This document shows, in pieces, positions 52,029 to 60,434 of a DNA stretch of 64,000 nucleotides. The notes beneath the pieces are model-generated. The model did no database searches and had not been told where the DNA came from. It saw only the letters and a list, made by a program, of their open reading frames with translations. The DNA lies in assembly GCF_004138395.1 (NCBI RefSeq), contig NZ_PRLM01000006.1:168759-232758 (forward strand), written 5' to 3'. The translations under genes were made by a program, and so were the position numbers. Within the stretch, counting starts at the first letter, position 1. Every line of letters starts with the position of its first letter. Source of the stretch: Candidatus Nanosyncoccus alces. GTDB taxonomy: Bacteria > Patescibacteriota > Saccharimonadia > Saccharimonadales > Saccharimonadaceae.

Positions 52029-52961
52029 ATGATTGATATCTCAGTAATTGTCCCGGTACATAATGCGGAAAAATTTTTAGGCAGGTGCCTAAAAAGTGTG
52101 ATAGCTGCACTAGAAAGCGTGAACGGTGAAATCGTATTAGTAGATGACCATTCCACAGATAACTCCGCTCGAGTTATGGAGGATTTTCAAAGAGAACATC
52201 TAAAATTGATTCGTGTATTACACTGTAATACACGCGGGGCAAGCGCCGCGCGGAATTTTGGGGTTGCTAGAGCCAAGGGTAGATATCTCTGGTTTATTGA
52301 TGCAGACGATTACATTAGTAGCAGTGCGATAGCTAGGCTTCTTAGAAAGGCGGACAAGACAAAGGCAGATCTAGTGATGATGGGGGCAGAGCGAATTTAT
52401 TCCGGAGGACAAAAAGATTATCTCTCACCAGTCTCACCAAAAGAGTCCAATTACAAAAGTCGTTTTGTGCGCTACGGCATGGGTCCCTGGCAAGTATTGA
52501 TACGTCGAAAGTGGTGGATAGAGCACGCTTTCTCTTTCAAGAAAGGCATCATACACGAAGATATGGAGTTGATGTCTTCGTTGATCCTCTACACTGATAA
52601 ATTTGTTTCGATTAATGAGCCTTTGTACTTTTATTGTCAGAATCCAGAATCAGTGCTGCATAAGGAAAAGTTTAGTCCGCATATTTTCGACATTTTCCCA
52701 GCACTGGAGGGATTATATCAAAAATTTGTGGAGGCTAATGCGACAGAAAAATATCATGATGAACTGGAGTGGTTTTTTATTTGGAATCTTCTTATTGACT
52801 CTGCGAAAGATTTCGGTAAATTCCCGGAAGGTAAGTCGGGTTTTGCCCGTTCGCGCAAAATGCTTCAGAAATATTTCCCAGATTGGCGTAAGAATAAATT
52901 TTTACGCCAAAAACCATTAAAATTGCGAGTACTAGTCAGATTGAATTATCTTAGAGGCTAA
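52029..52961 (+). CDS. Family 2 glycosyltransferase
   Basis: A GT2-type glycosyltransferase of 310 residues. ISVIVPVHNAEKFLGRCLKS is the nucleotide-sugar fold start, VLVDDHSTDNS-type region reads IVLVDDHSTDNSARVMED, and YLWFIDADDYIS carries the metal-binding DxD. There is no membrane segment. It probably builds a surface glycan; the sugar is unknown. TGG-TATAAT (52017-52022) ends 6 bases before this ATG, so the start is leaderless and the upstream frame from 51975 is rejected. Confidence 0.88.
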   Translation: MIDISVIVPVHNAEKFLGRCLKSVIAALESVNGEIVLVDDHSTDNSARVMEDFQREHLKLIRVLHCNTRGASAARNFGVARAKGRYLWFIDADDYISSSAIARLLRKADKTKADLVMMGAERIYSGGQKDYLSPVSPKESNYKSRFVRYGMGPWQVLIRRKWWIEHAFSFKKGIIHEDMELMSSLILYTDKFVSINEPLYFYCQNPESVLHKEKFSPHIFDIFPALEGLYQKFVEANATEKYHDELEWFFIWNLLIDSAKDFGKFPEGKSGFARSRKMLQKYFPDWRKNKFLRQKPLKLRVLVRLNYLRG

Positions 52962-52977
52962 ACTGCTTTATAAATTG

Positions 52978-54699
52978 CTATTTTTTGCTTTTTTCTTCTG
53001 CTTCGAGCTTCTTGAAAGCTACTTTACCAACAAGAGTCTGGGGCAATTTGTCGCGGAATTCATAGGCAACCGGTAAGGCGTAGATTGGAACGTTACGTTC
53101 TAACAACTCACGAATCTCACGTTCGATCTTCTTTCCTGCCTTGTAACCAGGTTTTAACACAATGAAGGCTTTCGGTACTTGGCCTTTATAGTGATGGTCG
53201 ATGCCGATGACCGTAGAGGTTAAAACCGCCTCGTGTGAATTAATGATAGATTCGAGGTGAGTAGGATAGATATTGTACCCGGACGAAATGATAATTCGTT
53301 TCAGACGTTGGGCAAAATAGATAAGGCCGTCTTTGCCGAGGTAGCCAATGTCGCCCGTGTGAAGCCAAACTTTGCCATCATCGTGCAAGCGAATGGTTTG
53401 GGCTGTTTCAGCGTCATCCCCGAGGTAGCCCATCATTACCAGAGGGCCAGAAATACAAATTTCGCCTTCTTCTCCGGCAGGAAGTTCTTTGAAAGTATCA
53501 TTCTTGATAATCTTAAAGTCCGTGTCTGGGAGAGGTACACCAATGATGCCATCGGCAAAGGTATTTTCCGGTGAAAGGCAAACGGCGCCTGACCCTTCAG
53601 TAAGGCCATAGCCAACCCGAATTTTAGCATCAGAGCCATGACTTTTGAGAAATTCGTTAACCCTGTCACGAAGAGTCTGGGTCAGAGCATCGCCACCGCA
53701 AATAACCGCGGTAACAGATTTAAGATCATCGCTTTTTAGCTTGGTGTTAACAAGCGCTTCAAATAGGGTGGGGACACCGACGATAAAATTTGGTTCGTTT
53801 TTCTTGATGATATCGGCAAACTGCTTATGGGAAAAAGCCGGAATCAAGATACATCCCATGCCTTTACAGAGTGGGGTGTGAATACAAACGCCAAGGCCAA
53901 AGCAATGAAAAAGCGGTAAGATTGAAAGCACAGTTGCTCCCGGGACGATTTGGCGAATCATAGTGCCATCACATATGGATTCAGCATTGATGTTTAGGTT
54001 TGAGAGTAGAACTGCCTTAGGCGCTCCGGTAGTACCGCCTGAATACATAATCACCGCAGGGTCGGCGCCGCCGCGCTCTTCATGATAATTCCCTTGATAA
54101 AAATAGGAGTTGGCAATGAAATCTTCCCAGAGAACCACGCGATTATCGTTGGCTGGAAGACGAACTTTTTTGATGTGGAGAGTATTGTAAAGTTTTTTCT
54201 TGAGAAAACCGAGGCCGGCCGATGGACGTACCACAATGATGCGCTCAAGTTGAGCCGTATCACGAAGCCGATAGATTTTGTCAAAAACAGCGTCAATCAC
54301 AAGAACGTATTTAGATTCGGCAACTTTGATGTAATATTCAAGCTCTTTTTCTGAAGACAATGGGTGAACCATGTTGCAAACAGCGCCGACCATATTCACG
54401 GCATACACCATAGTAATGCCCTCTGGAGTATTGGGCATACAAATAGTGACACGATCGCCTTCTTTGACGCCATAATTTTTGAGCGCACGCGCAGTTTTTT
54501 CAATTTTTTTAACAAAATTTTTGTACGTAACCTTGTGCCCATAGTAAGTATAGGCAATGTTGTCTGGCCACTTTTCGGCAGATTGCAAAACCATATCTAC
54601 CATAGAACAATCTGGATATTCGATATGGCTAGGTATGCCGTCTTCGTCGTAGAATTCCAACCAAGGACGTTCCTTGCTCTTCTTATCACTTTTCTTCAC
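52978..54699 (-). CDS. Acyl-CoA synthetase / AMP-dependent ligase
   Basis: A 573-residue AMP-forming ligase of the long-chain acyl-CoA synthetase type. VIMYSGGTTGAPKAVLL is the AMP-binding P-loop motif, GYGLTEGSGAVCL motif A5, WLHTGDIGYLGKDG motif A7, and LPQTLVGKVAFKKL the C-terminal catalytic Lys region. For an organism without visible lipid synthesis it may activate host-derived fatty acids; this is inferred. The start is GTG with AAGGAGATTTTT upstream, and TGA-TATAAT lies at 54724-54729 on the minus strand. Confidence 0.88.
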   Translation of the reverse strand: MKKSDKKSKERPWLEFYDEDGIPSHIEYPDCSMVDMVLQSAEKWPDNIAYTYYGHKVTYKNFVKKIEKTARALKNYGVKEGDRVTICMPNTPEGITMVYAVNMVGAVCNMVHPLSSEKELEYYIKVAESKYVLVIDAVFDKIYRLRDTAQLERIIVVRPSAGLGFLKKKLYNTLHIKKVRLPANDNRVVLWEDFIANSYFYQGNYHEERGGADPAVIMYSGGTTGAPKAVLLSNLNINAESICDGTMIRQIVPGATVLSILPLFHCFGLGVCIHTPLCKGMGCILIPAFSHKQFADIIKKNEPNFIVGVPTLFEALVNTKLKSDDLKSVTAVICGGDALTQTLRDRVNEFLKSHGSDAKIRVGYGLTEGSGAVCLSPENTFADGIIGVPLPDTDFKIIKNDTFKELPAGEEGEICISGPLVMMGYLGDDAETAQTIRLHDDGKVWLHTGDIGYLGKDGLIYFAQRLKRIIISSGYNIYPTHLESIINSHEAVLTSTVIGIDHHYKGQVPKAFIVLKPGYKAGKKIEREIRELLERNVPIYALPVAYEFRDKLPQTLVGKVAFKKLEAEEKSKK

Positions 54700-54763
54700 A
54701 AAAATCTCCTTAAGTACTGCTTAATTATATCATAAGCAAGAAAAATAAGAAAGAGACTAAGAT

Positions 54764-56122
54764 TTAGGCAGCGCTCAAAACGTTCCCTGGCTGCCCACGC
54801 AACCAAGCCCTCAAACCTCTGCCATTTGGTAAGCCTTTTGCCTCCAATTCCTGAAGAACACTGATGACTCTGCCTTTTTCTGCATCATCTAGCCTACTCC
54901 AATAATTGTTGTATTTACTTGCAGTAACTAAGGTTAGCGGGGCCGTTTCCATAAGGATACCTTCGCCACCTGTACCGCCGATGTTGTCACTCTTGATACG
55001 TCGCCTAAACTCCTCTAGGACTCTAGTGCTTTCGTCTGGTTCGGTTTCAATGGTGTAGCCATATTGCTCTTGCAATAAAGTCTTGATTCTCTCAGCTTCT
55101 TGGTCAATGAGCGGCTGTGCTTGCTTCATTTTCTCTACGTCAGCGTCTTGGCCTTTTTCATCTAATTCTCTAGCTTGCTCCAAGAAAAGCTTGGATGCCT
55201 CTTCTCTGAATAACTTTTTATTCTCTTCCTCAAGCAATTTTGCCATTTCTTCCCTTGCAAGCCCCTCGGCCTTTTCGTTCGATTCACCTTTCGTCTCTTC
55301 TTCGGGGTTAAAATCTTGTGTTTGTTCACCTAGAATCTCTTCTAATTCTTCAAAATCTGCCTTTTCTCTTGTGCCTGGAGTAGAAGTTTGCTGCTCATTT
55401 GAAGTAGCAGTTGGAGCAGTGGGTTGGCCAGAAGTATTAGAGGGGGTTGCTGCTTTTTCGGAACGTTCACGAATGATCCAAGTCTCCATAGGGTCGTCAT
55501 AACCTTCATCGGCACCGTAGCTTTCGGCTACATATTTTACGCCTGGCCAGTCTTCCCCAGTAAGACGCTTAAACTCAGCTTCCTTAGACATACCGTATCC
55601 GACTTGGAAGGTTTCGCCATCCATGCCTTCTTTGGCGGTCGTTTCCTTGTTTGGGGTCTGATTTTCTAGTTGTTCTGTTGTGTCAGTAGACTGAGGCTCC
55701 TCCTCTATAATTTCATTACCACTTGCGCTTTCTGCACTGGATTGAAGTACTCCAGCCATTTGGCCAAACAGCTCTTTCTTTTTAGCTGACTCGTAATCGG
55801 AACGATTCTCATCTATCTTTTCGATGGTTTTGTTCATTTGGAATTCTAAGATTTGGTCCCTTTGTTCAGCGGTTATGATGCCGGCGGCCACTGACTCGTC
55901 TAGCATTGCAGTCATTTTATCGAATTCTGCTTCTAGGCCCTGTTCATTACGTCCTTGTTCAGATTCAAGATAAGATTCCGTGCGAGTGCGTTTAAATTCC
56001 TTGTCTTCGTCCTCAATAATAGCAGCCCCGCGATCTTGGTCTGCAGTACGAAATTGCCATTGGTCTACCTGTTGTTCTGGTAAAGGGTTAGACCCGCCGA
56101 TATTTTCCCCACCGTTTTTCAT
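54764..56122 (-). CDS. Hypothetical acidic coiled-coil protein
   Basis: A 452-residue, very acidic, Gln/Glu-rich protein that I do not recognise. There is no signal peptide or membrane helix. Residues 60-110 and 270-350 look like coiled coils (REEMAKLLEEENKKLFREEA, ELDEKGQDADVEKMKQAQPL). The middle is low-complexity (TPSNTSGQPTAPTATSNEQQ). The C-terminal 60 residues look folded (YWSRLDDAEKGRVISVLQEL, GLRAWLRGQPGN). AAAGG precedes the ATG. Its style recalls the N-terminal part of the DGR target and the 59640 protein, but no clear homology is seen. Confidence 0.65.
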   Translation of the reverse strand: MKNGGENIGGSNPLPEQQVDQWQFRTADQDRGAAIIEDEDKEFKRTRTESYLESEQGRNEQGLEAEFDKMTAMLDESVAAGIITAEQRDQILEFQMNKTIEKIDENRSDYESAKKKELFGQMAGVLQSSAESASGNEIIEEEPQSTDTTEQLENQTPNKETTAKEGMDGETFQVGYGMSKEAEFKRLTGEDWPGVKYVAESYGADEGYDDPMETWIIRERSEKAATPSNTSGQPTAPTATSNEQQTSTPGTREKADFEELEEILGEQTQDFNPEEETKGESNEKAEGLAREEMAKLLEEENKKLFREEASKLFLEQARELDEKGQDADVEKMKQAQPLIDQEAERIKTLLQEQYGYTIETEPDESTRVLEEFRRRIKSDNIGGTGGEGILMETAPLTLVTASKYNNYWSRLDDAEKGRVISVLQELEAKGLPNGRGLRAWLRGQPGNVLSAA

Positions 56123-56237
56123 TTTTATGTGGCCTTTCTTTTAAGTTTAAGCGCTTTTCCATAATTATAACGCTTTACGACAAAATGTAAAGTGCAAAAA
56201 AATAACTCCCTGTTACGGGAGTTATTTTGAGTGTTTT

Positions 56238-57305
56238 CTACTTCGCAATCGAAAGCGAAATCTTGCGACCTTCTTTGTCGATATCGAGAACCTTGAAATC
56301 TTTACGCTCATTTAGAGTGAAGATTTTTTCCGGGTCGACATCGGAGCCCTCACCAAGCTCAGAAACGTGCACTAAAGCCTCCACGGCTGGTGAAATCTGC
56401 ACAAAAGCGCCAAACGGAGTGATGCGCGTAATAGTGCCTTCCACCTTGGAGCCTTTTTTCAAGCCTTCTACTTCGGAAATCCACGGATCTTCGACTAGCT
56501 GTTTCATAGAGAGCGAGAGGCGTTCTTTGTCAATAGCAATGATTTTGGCTTCGATAGTGTCACCAACTTTGACGTAATCGGCAGGATTATTGACGCGTTC
56601 CCAAGAGATCTCGGAAATATGAATTAGCCCTTCGATACCGTCGACGTTCACGAACACGCCAAAGTCTACTACGCCGGTAACAACACCTTTAACCACATCG
56701 CCAACCTTAAGTTCAGCAAAGCGGGCAGCAAGACCGTCGCGGATGGCTTCCTTCTCTGAGAAAATGAGTTTATTTTCCTTTTTATTGGCGTCGAGAATGC
56801 GAACTTTGATAGCTTTGCCAACTAGGGAGTTCAGGCGTTGCAAAATTTCGTCCTTGTCTGCACTGCCAACTCGTGGGTAGTGTTCAGCGGAGAGTTGCGA
56901 AACTGGCAAGAAACCGCGGATGCCTTCATATTCTACAAGTAGACCACCACGATTAGCGTCGAACGGAGTAACCTCTACCGTCTCGGCGTTGTCAAGTTTG
57001 GCATTGATTTCATCCCAGCCCTTATCTTTGACTGCCTTGCGAAGGCTAAGTAGTACATAGCCGTCGTTCATCTCAGCCTCGATTACTGAAGCGGTAACTT
57101 CGTCGCCAACGTTAAGATTACGCGCAAAAGAAGCTTCTTTGCGTGGGACCAAGCCTACACCTTGAGGGCCAAGGTCAATTAGTATTTCGTGTTTTTTAAC
57201 AGAGAGCACTGTGCCTTTGATGGTGTCCCCTGCAATAACTTTTTTGAATGAATCTTCGCTAGATTGCAAAAGTTCATCCATAGTGATTTTTTTGGCATTT
57301 GCCAT
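56238..57305 (-). CDS. rpsA: 30S ribosomal protein S1 (four S1 domains)
   Basis: An S1-domain protein of 355 residues with four repeats: KGTVLSVKKHEILIDLGPQG, VEVTPFDANRGGLLVEYEGI, KGVVTGVVDFGVFVNVDGIE and EGTITRITPFGAFVQISPAV. E. coli S1 has six, so this is the short form seen in Gram-positives and reduced genomes. It helps 30S subunits bind mRNA, which matters here because several genes look leaderless. AAAGGAAGGATAAATTAATCT precedes the ATG. Confidence 0.93.
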   Translation of the reverse strand: MANAKKITMDELLQSSEDSFKKVIAGDTIKGTVLSVKKHEILIDLGPQGVGLVPRKEASFARNLNVGDEVTASVIEAEMNDGYVLLSLRKAVKDKGWDEINAKLDNAETVEVTPFDANRGGLLVEYEGIRGFLPVSQLSAEHYPRVGSADKDEILQRLNSLVGKAIKVRILDANKKENKLIFSEKEAIRDGLAARFAELKVGDVVKGVVTGVVDFGVFVNVDGIEGLIHISEISWERVNNPADYVKVGDTIEAKIIAIDKERLSLSMKQLVEDPWISEVEGLKKGSKVEGTITRITPFGAFVQISPAVEALVHVSELGEGSDVDPEKIFTLNERKDFKVLDIDKEGRKISLSIAK

Positions 57306-57452
57306 AGATTAATTTATCCTTCCTTTAGACTCATTCAAAAATGCCGTTTTGTGCGACACTTATGAATGAGCCTAAAACTCTTGTTATTTTAGCAGATTTT
57401 GCCAGAAAAGTCTAGGGTTTATCTCGAAGAAAAAGCGATGTAGAATTAGGAT

Positions 57453-58223
57453 ATGTATTTGAGTATAGACATCGGGGCTACCAAAACATTAATTGCACTT
57501 TTTTCTAAACGCGGGCGAGTGGTACGACGGATAAAATTCCCTACCGCAAAAGGCTCCAAAACTTTTATCAACGATTTAATTGATAATTTAAAAATTTTAC
57601 AAAAATATAAAATCAAATCCATTGTAGTAGCGGTGCCTGGAGTTGTACAAAAAAATTACTCAGTTCATTTTGGTAATCGTAATTGGGATGATATTGACAT
57701 TTTTAACCCTGTAAAAATTTTGTTCGATTGTCCAGTCTATTTTGAAAATGACGCTAATTTGGCAGCCGTTTATGAAGGATATAGATTACCGGGACGGACG
57801 GTATTTTTGACCTTTTCTACGGGGATAGGGGGCGGGGTAGTGGAGAAAAATAGAATACTGCCGGGGATCAACTTTGAACCTGGGCATAAATTACACCAGT
57901 ATGGCGGAAAATCTAGTGAGTGGGAAGACATAGCGGCGGCTAGCGCGTTGGAAAAATTCTATCACACGGATCCAGCCACAGATCTGAGAGGCAAGAAAGT
58001 AATGCAGGATATTGCCGCTAGGATATATTTAGGGCTACCAGATATAGCACAAGAATTTCATCCCGATAATATAGTACTGGGCGGCCCAATGGGTAAGATT
58101 TTCCGACTTTACGCCAAATATTTACCTGAAATCCCTGGCGTAAAATATCGCCGTCCGAAACGACCAAATGAATCTGTGATTTACGGGTGTTACATCTACG
58201 CCAAACAGAAGGAGCGGGAGTAA
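57453..58223 (+). CDS. ROK-family protein
   Basis: A 256-residue ROK (repressor/ORF/kinase) family protein, probably a sugar kinase. YLSIDIGATKTLIALF is the phosphate-1 motif, CPVYFENDANLAAVYEG has the catalytic-type Asp and FLTFSTGIGGGVVEKN the phosphate-2 motif. The usual zinc motif CxCGxxGC is missing: the region reads HKLHQYGGKSSEWEDIAAAS. So the zinc site is lost and activity is uncertain. TAGAAT (57441-57446) ends 6 bases before the ATG: leaderless. The next gene follows after 15 bases. Confidence 0.82.
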   Translation: MYLSIDIGATKTLIALFSKRGRVVRRIKFPTAKGSKTFINDLIDNLKILQKYKIKSIVVAVPGVVQKNYSVHFGNRNWDDIDIFNPVKILFDCPVYFENDANLAAVYEGYRLPGRTVFLTFSTGIGGGVVEKNRILPGINFEPGHKLHQYGGKSSEWEDIAAASALEKFYHTDPATDLRGKKVMQDIAARIYLGLPDIAQEFHPDNIVLGGPMGKIFRLYAKYLPEIPGVKYRRPKRPNESVIYGCYIYAKQKERE

Positions 58224-58238
58224 TTCCCCGTCCTAGCA

Positions 58239-58640
58239 ATGGACGAGATGTTTCTAAAAAGACTACAAGCGGACTTTCCGGAGTTTAAATTTATTAGTGG
58301 CAAGAAATTCGCTTTTCGACCACCAAAAACCATTGTTTTGGGGCCAGCAGAGCCATTCTATGCGCTTTTGACGCTGCATGAAGTATCACATGCGATTTTA
58401 AAGCACGAGACCTTTAGAATGGACGTAGAGCGGCTCAGGATGGAAAGCGAGGCCTGGGAAAAGGCTCGTGAGTTAGCTTTGCGATACGATATAGAGATAA
58501 ATGAAGGCCTAATTCAGGATGAGTTGGATACTTATAGGGATTGGCTACATGTTAAATCTAGGTGCAAAAAGTGCGGATTAACATGTTATCAAACTCCAGA
58601 TGGGGTATACCATTGTCCCAGGTGCGAAAATTTGACATAA
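58239..58640 (+). CDS. HExxH zinc-peptidase-like protein with zinc ribbon
   Basis: A 133-residue protein with LHEVSHAILKHETFR, an HExxH metallopeptidase motif, and ESEAWEKARELALRYD about 25 residues later, which could give the third ligand as in ImmA/IrrE-like enzymes. The C-terminus is a zinc ribbon (CKKCGLTCYQTPDGVYHCPRC). The pairing suggests a small regulatory protease or a structural metal protein. It follows the ROK gene after 15 bases in the same operon. Confidence 0.7.
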   Translation: MDEMFLKRLQADFPEFKFISGKKFAFRPPKTIVLGPAEPFYALLTLHEVSHAILKHETFRMDVERLRMESEAWEKARELALRYDIEINEGLIQDELDTYRDWLHVKSRCKKCGLTCYQTPDGVYHCPRCENLT

Positions 58641-58677
58641 AAAATCAACCCCTGTTTTAGAGGTTGATTCTGCTATG

Positions 58678-58881
58678 TTAGGCAGCTTTTTTAGCTGGAC
58701 CACGACGAGAGATCCGACCACCCTTAGCGCCAGCTACACGAGCTAAGGCAGGGTTAGCGGCAAATCCGCCGGTGTGACCATTTTGGCCACCTTTTTTTCC
58801 AATACGAGCATAGAACTCTTTGCCGTATTTGGCTTTGTTCGTAGCGGCAGCTTTCATGCCACCAGCTTTAGTTCCAGACAT
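58678..58881 (-). CDS. KGG-motif small basic protein
   Basis: A 67-residue basic, Gly/Ala/Lys-rich protein with IGKKGGQNGHTGGFAANPAL and RVAGAKGGRISRRGP, the KGG-type repeats of con-10/GsiB-like stress proteins and of small conserved proteins in Saccharibacteria. The role may be stress- or nucleic-acid-related; it is not known. A perfect consensus promoter lies at 58956-58984, with a leader of about 70 bases and an AGGAG before the ATG, so expression may be high. Confidence 0.75.
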   Translation of the reverse strand: MSGTKAGGMKAAATNKAKYGKEFYARIGKKGGQNGHTGGFAANPALARVAGAKGGRISRRGPAKKAA

Positions 58882-58955
58882 CTAGAACTCCTGTTCTGCC
58901 CACCAAATTCTTATAAATTGATAAATCACCACCCTTTTACGAGTGTATGTCTTGT

Positions 58956-58984
58956 ATTATATCATACCGCTTTCGTTTTGTCAA
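58956..58984 (-). promoter_or_regulatory. Perfect consensus promoter of the KGG gene
   Basis: Minus strand: TTGACA (58979-58984), 17-base spacer, TATAAT (58956-58961) with TGA extension. Confidence 0.85.
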
Positions 58985-59073
58985 TATGCTTTTTCTTAAA
59001 AATATGTTTTAAATTGTTTATAGAAACCGAACACTAAATTTAAAAGTTCTGCACAATTTGTGGAAAAATGGGG

Positions 59074-59102
59074 TTGACATTATGCATATGGTGATATAAA
59101 AT
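59074..59102 (+). promoter_or_regulatory. Promoter of a small RNA
   Basis: TTGACA (59074-59079), 17-base spacer, TAAAAT (59097-59102). Confidence 0.8.
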
Positions 59103-59108
59103 GGGGTT

Positions 59109-59192
59109 AGTTTTAAGTAGAATAAACTGCGAGGCTACTTAAAATCTATGTATGACCTAAGGGACTGTTCTATGCGAGCGGTCCCTTCTTTT
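59109..59192 (+). ncRNA. Small RNA with two perfect hairpins
   Basis: About 84 bases between a strong promoter and a terminator. Hairpin 1: TTTTAAGTAG (59111-59120) / CTACTTAAAA (59135-59144), 10 perfect pairs. Hairpin 2, the terminator: AAGGGAC (59159-59165) / GTCCCTT (59181-59187) then a T-rich tail. Both loops contain TGCGAG, which looks like a deliberate binding site. No ORF is present. It lies upstream of tRNA-Ala and matches no small RNA I know. Confidence 0.7.
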
Positions 59193-59210
59193 CTTGAGTG
59201 GCTTCTCCTC

Positions 59211-59239
59211 TTGCTATTTTTGGGGTTTTGCGGTAGAAT
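59211..59239 (+). promoter_or_regulatory. Promoter of the tRNA-Ala/tRNA-Ile unit
   Basis: TTGCTA (59211-59216), 17-base spacer, TAGAAT (59234-59239). Confidence 0.65.
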
Positions 59240-59248
59240 TGGGGTGTT

Positions 59249-59325
59249 GGGGTAATAGCTCAGCTGTTTAGAGCGCCGCCTTTGCAAGGCGGAGGTCCAG
59301 GGTTAGAGTCCCTGTTACTCCACCA
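59249..59325 (+). tRNA. tRNA-Ala (TGC) with altered elbow
   Basis: Acceptor GGGGTAA/TTACTCC, D arm GCTC/GAGC, anticodon loop TTTGCAA giving TGC, T stem CAGGG/CCCTG, discriminator A, CCA encoded. The D loop reads AGCTGTTTA where tRNA-Ile next door has AGCTGGTTA, so position 19 is T instead of G. The T loop reads TTAGAGT instead of TTCRANT, so position 56 is A instead of C. The normal G19-C56 tertiary pair is thus replaced by U19-A56. Confidence 0.95.
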
Positions 59326-59337
59326 CTTTAAGGTTAT

Positions 59338-59414
59338 GGGGATATAGCTCAGCTGGTTAGAGCGCGTCACTGATAATGACGAGGTCTGTGGTTCAAGTCC
59401 ACATATCCCCACCA
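59338..59414 (+). tRNA. tRNA-Ile (GAT)
   Basis: Acceptor GGGGATA/TATCCCC, anticodon loop CTGATAA giving GAT, normal GG in the D loop and TTCAAGT in the T loop, discriminator A, CCA encoded. tRNA-Ala and tRNA-Ile often sit in the 16S-23S spacer; here they form a separate unit. Confidence 0.97.
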
Positions 59415-59429
59415 GTTTACTTATCCAAT

Positions 59430-59451
59430 CCGCCTATGAGGTGGTTTTTTG
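59430..59451 (+). terminator. Terminator after the tRNA pair
   Basis: CCGCCT (59430-59435) pairs with AGGTGG (59439-59444), then T6. Confidence 0.8.
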
Positions 59452-59489
59452 TCGGCAATCTATTTCTTTCATTTTTTTCACTAAAAGGT

Positions 59490-59495
59490 TATAAT
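59490..59495 (+). promoter_or_regulatory. -10 box of the 59502 leader
   Basis: TATAAT, placing the start of transcription at about the first base of the long stem at 59502. The -35 region is not consensus. Confidence 0.55.
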
Positions 59496-59501
59496 GAAGG
59501 T

Positions 59502-59612
59502 GCCAGATTTACATTTGTTCAGTATTCGCCCAGATGACAGAATGCGGCTATTTACGCTTTGCTCATTTGGGTAAATGTAGGTCTGGCGACTAAGTAAATA
59601 GTCGCATTTTTG
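59502..59612 (+). promoter_or_regulatory. Attenuator- or riboswitch-like leader, or small RNA
   Basis: GCCAGATTTACATTT (59502-59516) pairs with AAATGTAGGTCTGGC (59573-59587), 15 pairs counting two G-U. It encloses about 56 bases. It is followed by GCGACTA/TAGTCGC (59586-59605) and ATTTTTG, an intrinsic terminator that shares two bases with the long stem. The gene at 59640 starts 28 bases later, so the element could control it by attenuation. No known riboswitch consensus was recognised. Confidence 0.55.
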
Positions 59613-59639
59613 TTTAGATGCGGCGGAAAGAGAGGAAAA

Positions 59640-60434
59640 ATGGAGAAGATATCAAATGAGCAAGAGAACGGTGATAGCGGAGCTCTGGACACTAGCAGCC
59701 TGACAGAAATGCCGTCGTTTGAGGAGCATATGCAAAAGAATTCGACTAAAAATGGAGAAAAGGCGAACTTTGCTAGACTTGAAGATCTAAATAGCCTTTA
59801 CGATTTTGAAAATTCAGCAATTTTTGGACATGGCACAGCTTCCGCCGGGAATGGCCATGAAGTCATTGAAAGCATTTTTAGAGAAGGAGTAAAGGGATTC
59901 GAATCTCTAGGAAATATGGTAGGAGAAGACCGTGACGATGAAATTTCCGGGTCTACAGACATAACAGACAACACAGTTGGGCTATGGAGTTCCGATGAAG
60001 GAGAATTAGAGCCTGCAAAGCTTAGAAGCCATTTGGACCATTGGGAGCACCGTAATGCTAAAAATATAATTTTGCTGCGTTTCCCTCTCGCATACTTTAA
60101 TATGTCTGAAATTTCTAGCGAACGCGCAAAAGCTTTTTTTACGGTACACGAAGACAAGAATGGACATCTTTGTAATTATATTGACCGACGATTTATCATC
60201 GGAAATTATAGTACTGATACCGGGCTAATTGAGCTTAACGAGCATTTTGAACCTGAAATTAATGGTGATTTTAAGGTTGAATTAGATGAACGCCTCAAAA
60301 GAGCAAAAGATGAGACTAAGGAGCGCCACGAGAAATTTGGTAAGCTTTACGCTCGACACAATAACAGCGCGCCTGAGACTGAAGGCGAATCTGCAGATGA
60401 TATGGAAGAGTGGAGTGATGAGGGTTGGGATTAG
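59640..60434 (+). CDS. Hypothetical acidic protein behind an attenuator-like leader
   Basis: A protein of about 264 residues, acidic, without signal or membrane helix, not recognised. The N-terminal 50 residues are probably disordered. A folded part follows with IFGHGTASAGNGHEVIESIF, which in phrasing resembles ADP-ribosyltransferase-like or HxT motifs (weak), RNAKNIILLRFPLAYFNMSE and YIDRRFIIGNYSTDTGLIEL. The C-terminus is Glu/Asp-rich (ESADDMEEWSDEGWD). The ATG at 59640 follows AAAGAGAGGAAAA and is preferred over the upstream in-frame codon. Expression may depend on the terminator at 59586-59612. Confidence 0.62.
   Translation: MEKISNEQENGDSGALDTSSLTEMPSFEEHMQKNSTKNGEKANFARLEDLNSLYDFENSAIFGHGTASAGNGHEVIESIFREGVKGFESLGNMVGEDRDDEISGSTDITDNTVGLWSSDEGELEPAKLRSHLDHWEHRNAKNIILLRFPLAYFNMSEISSERAKAFFTVHEDKNGHLCNYIDRRFIIGNYSTDTGLIELNEHFEPEINGDFKVELDERLKRAKDETKERHEKFGKLYARHNNSAPETEGESADDMEEWSDEGWD

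Noticed and set aside
51953..52156. Longer N-terminus for the 51464 exporter gene
   Set aside because: It would run over the start of the divergent glycosyltransferase gene and over its own TACAAT box.
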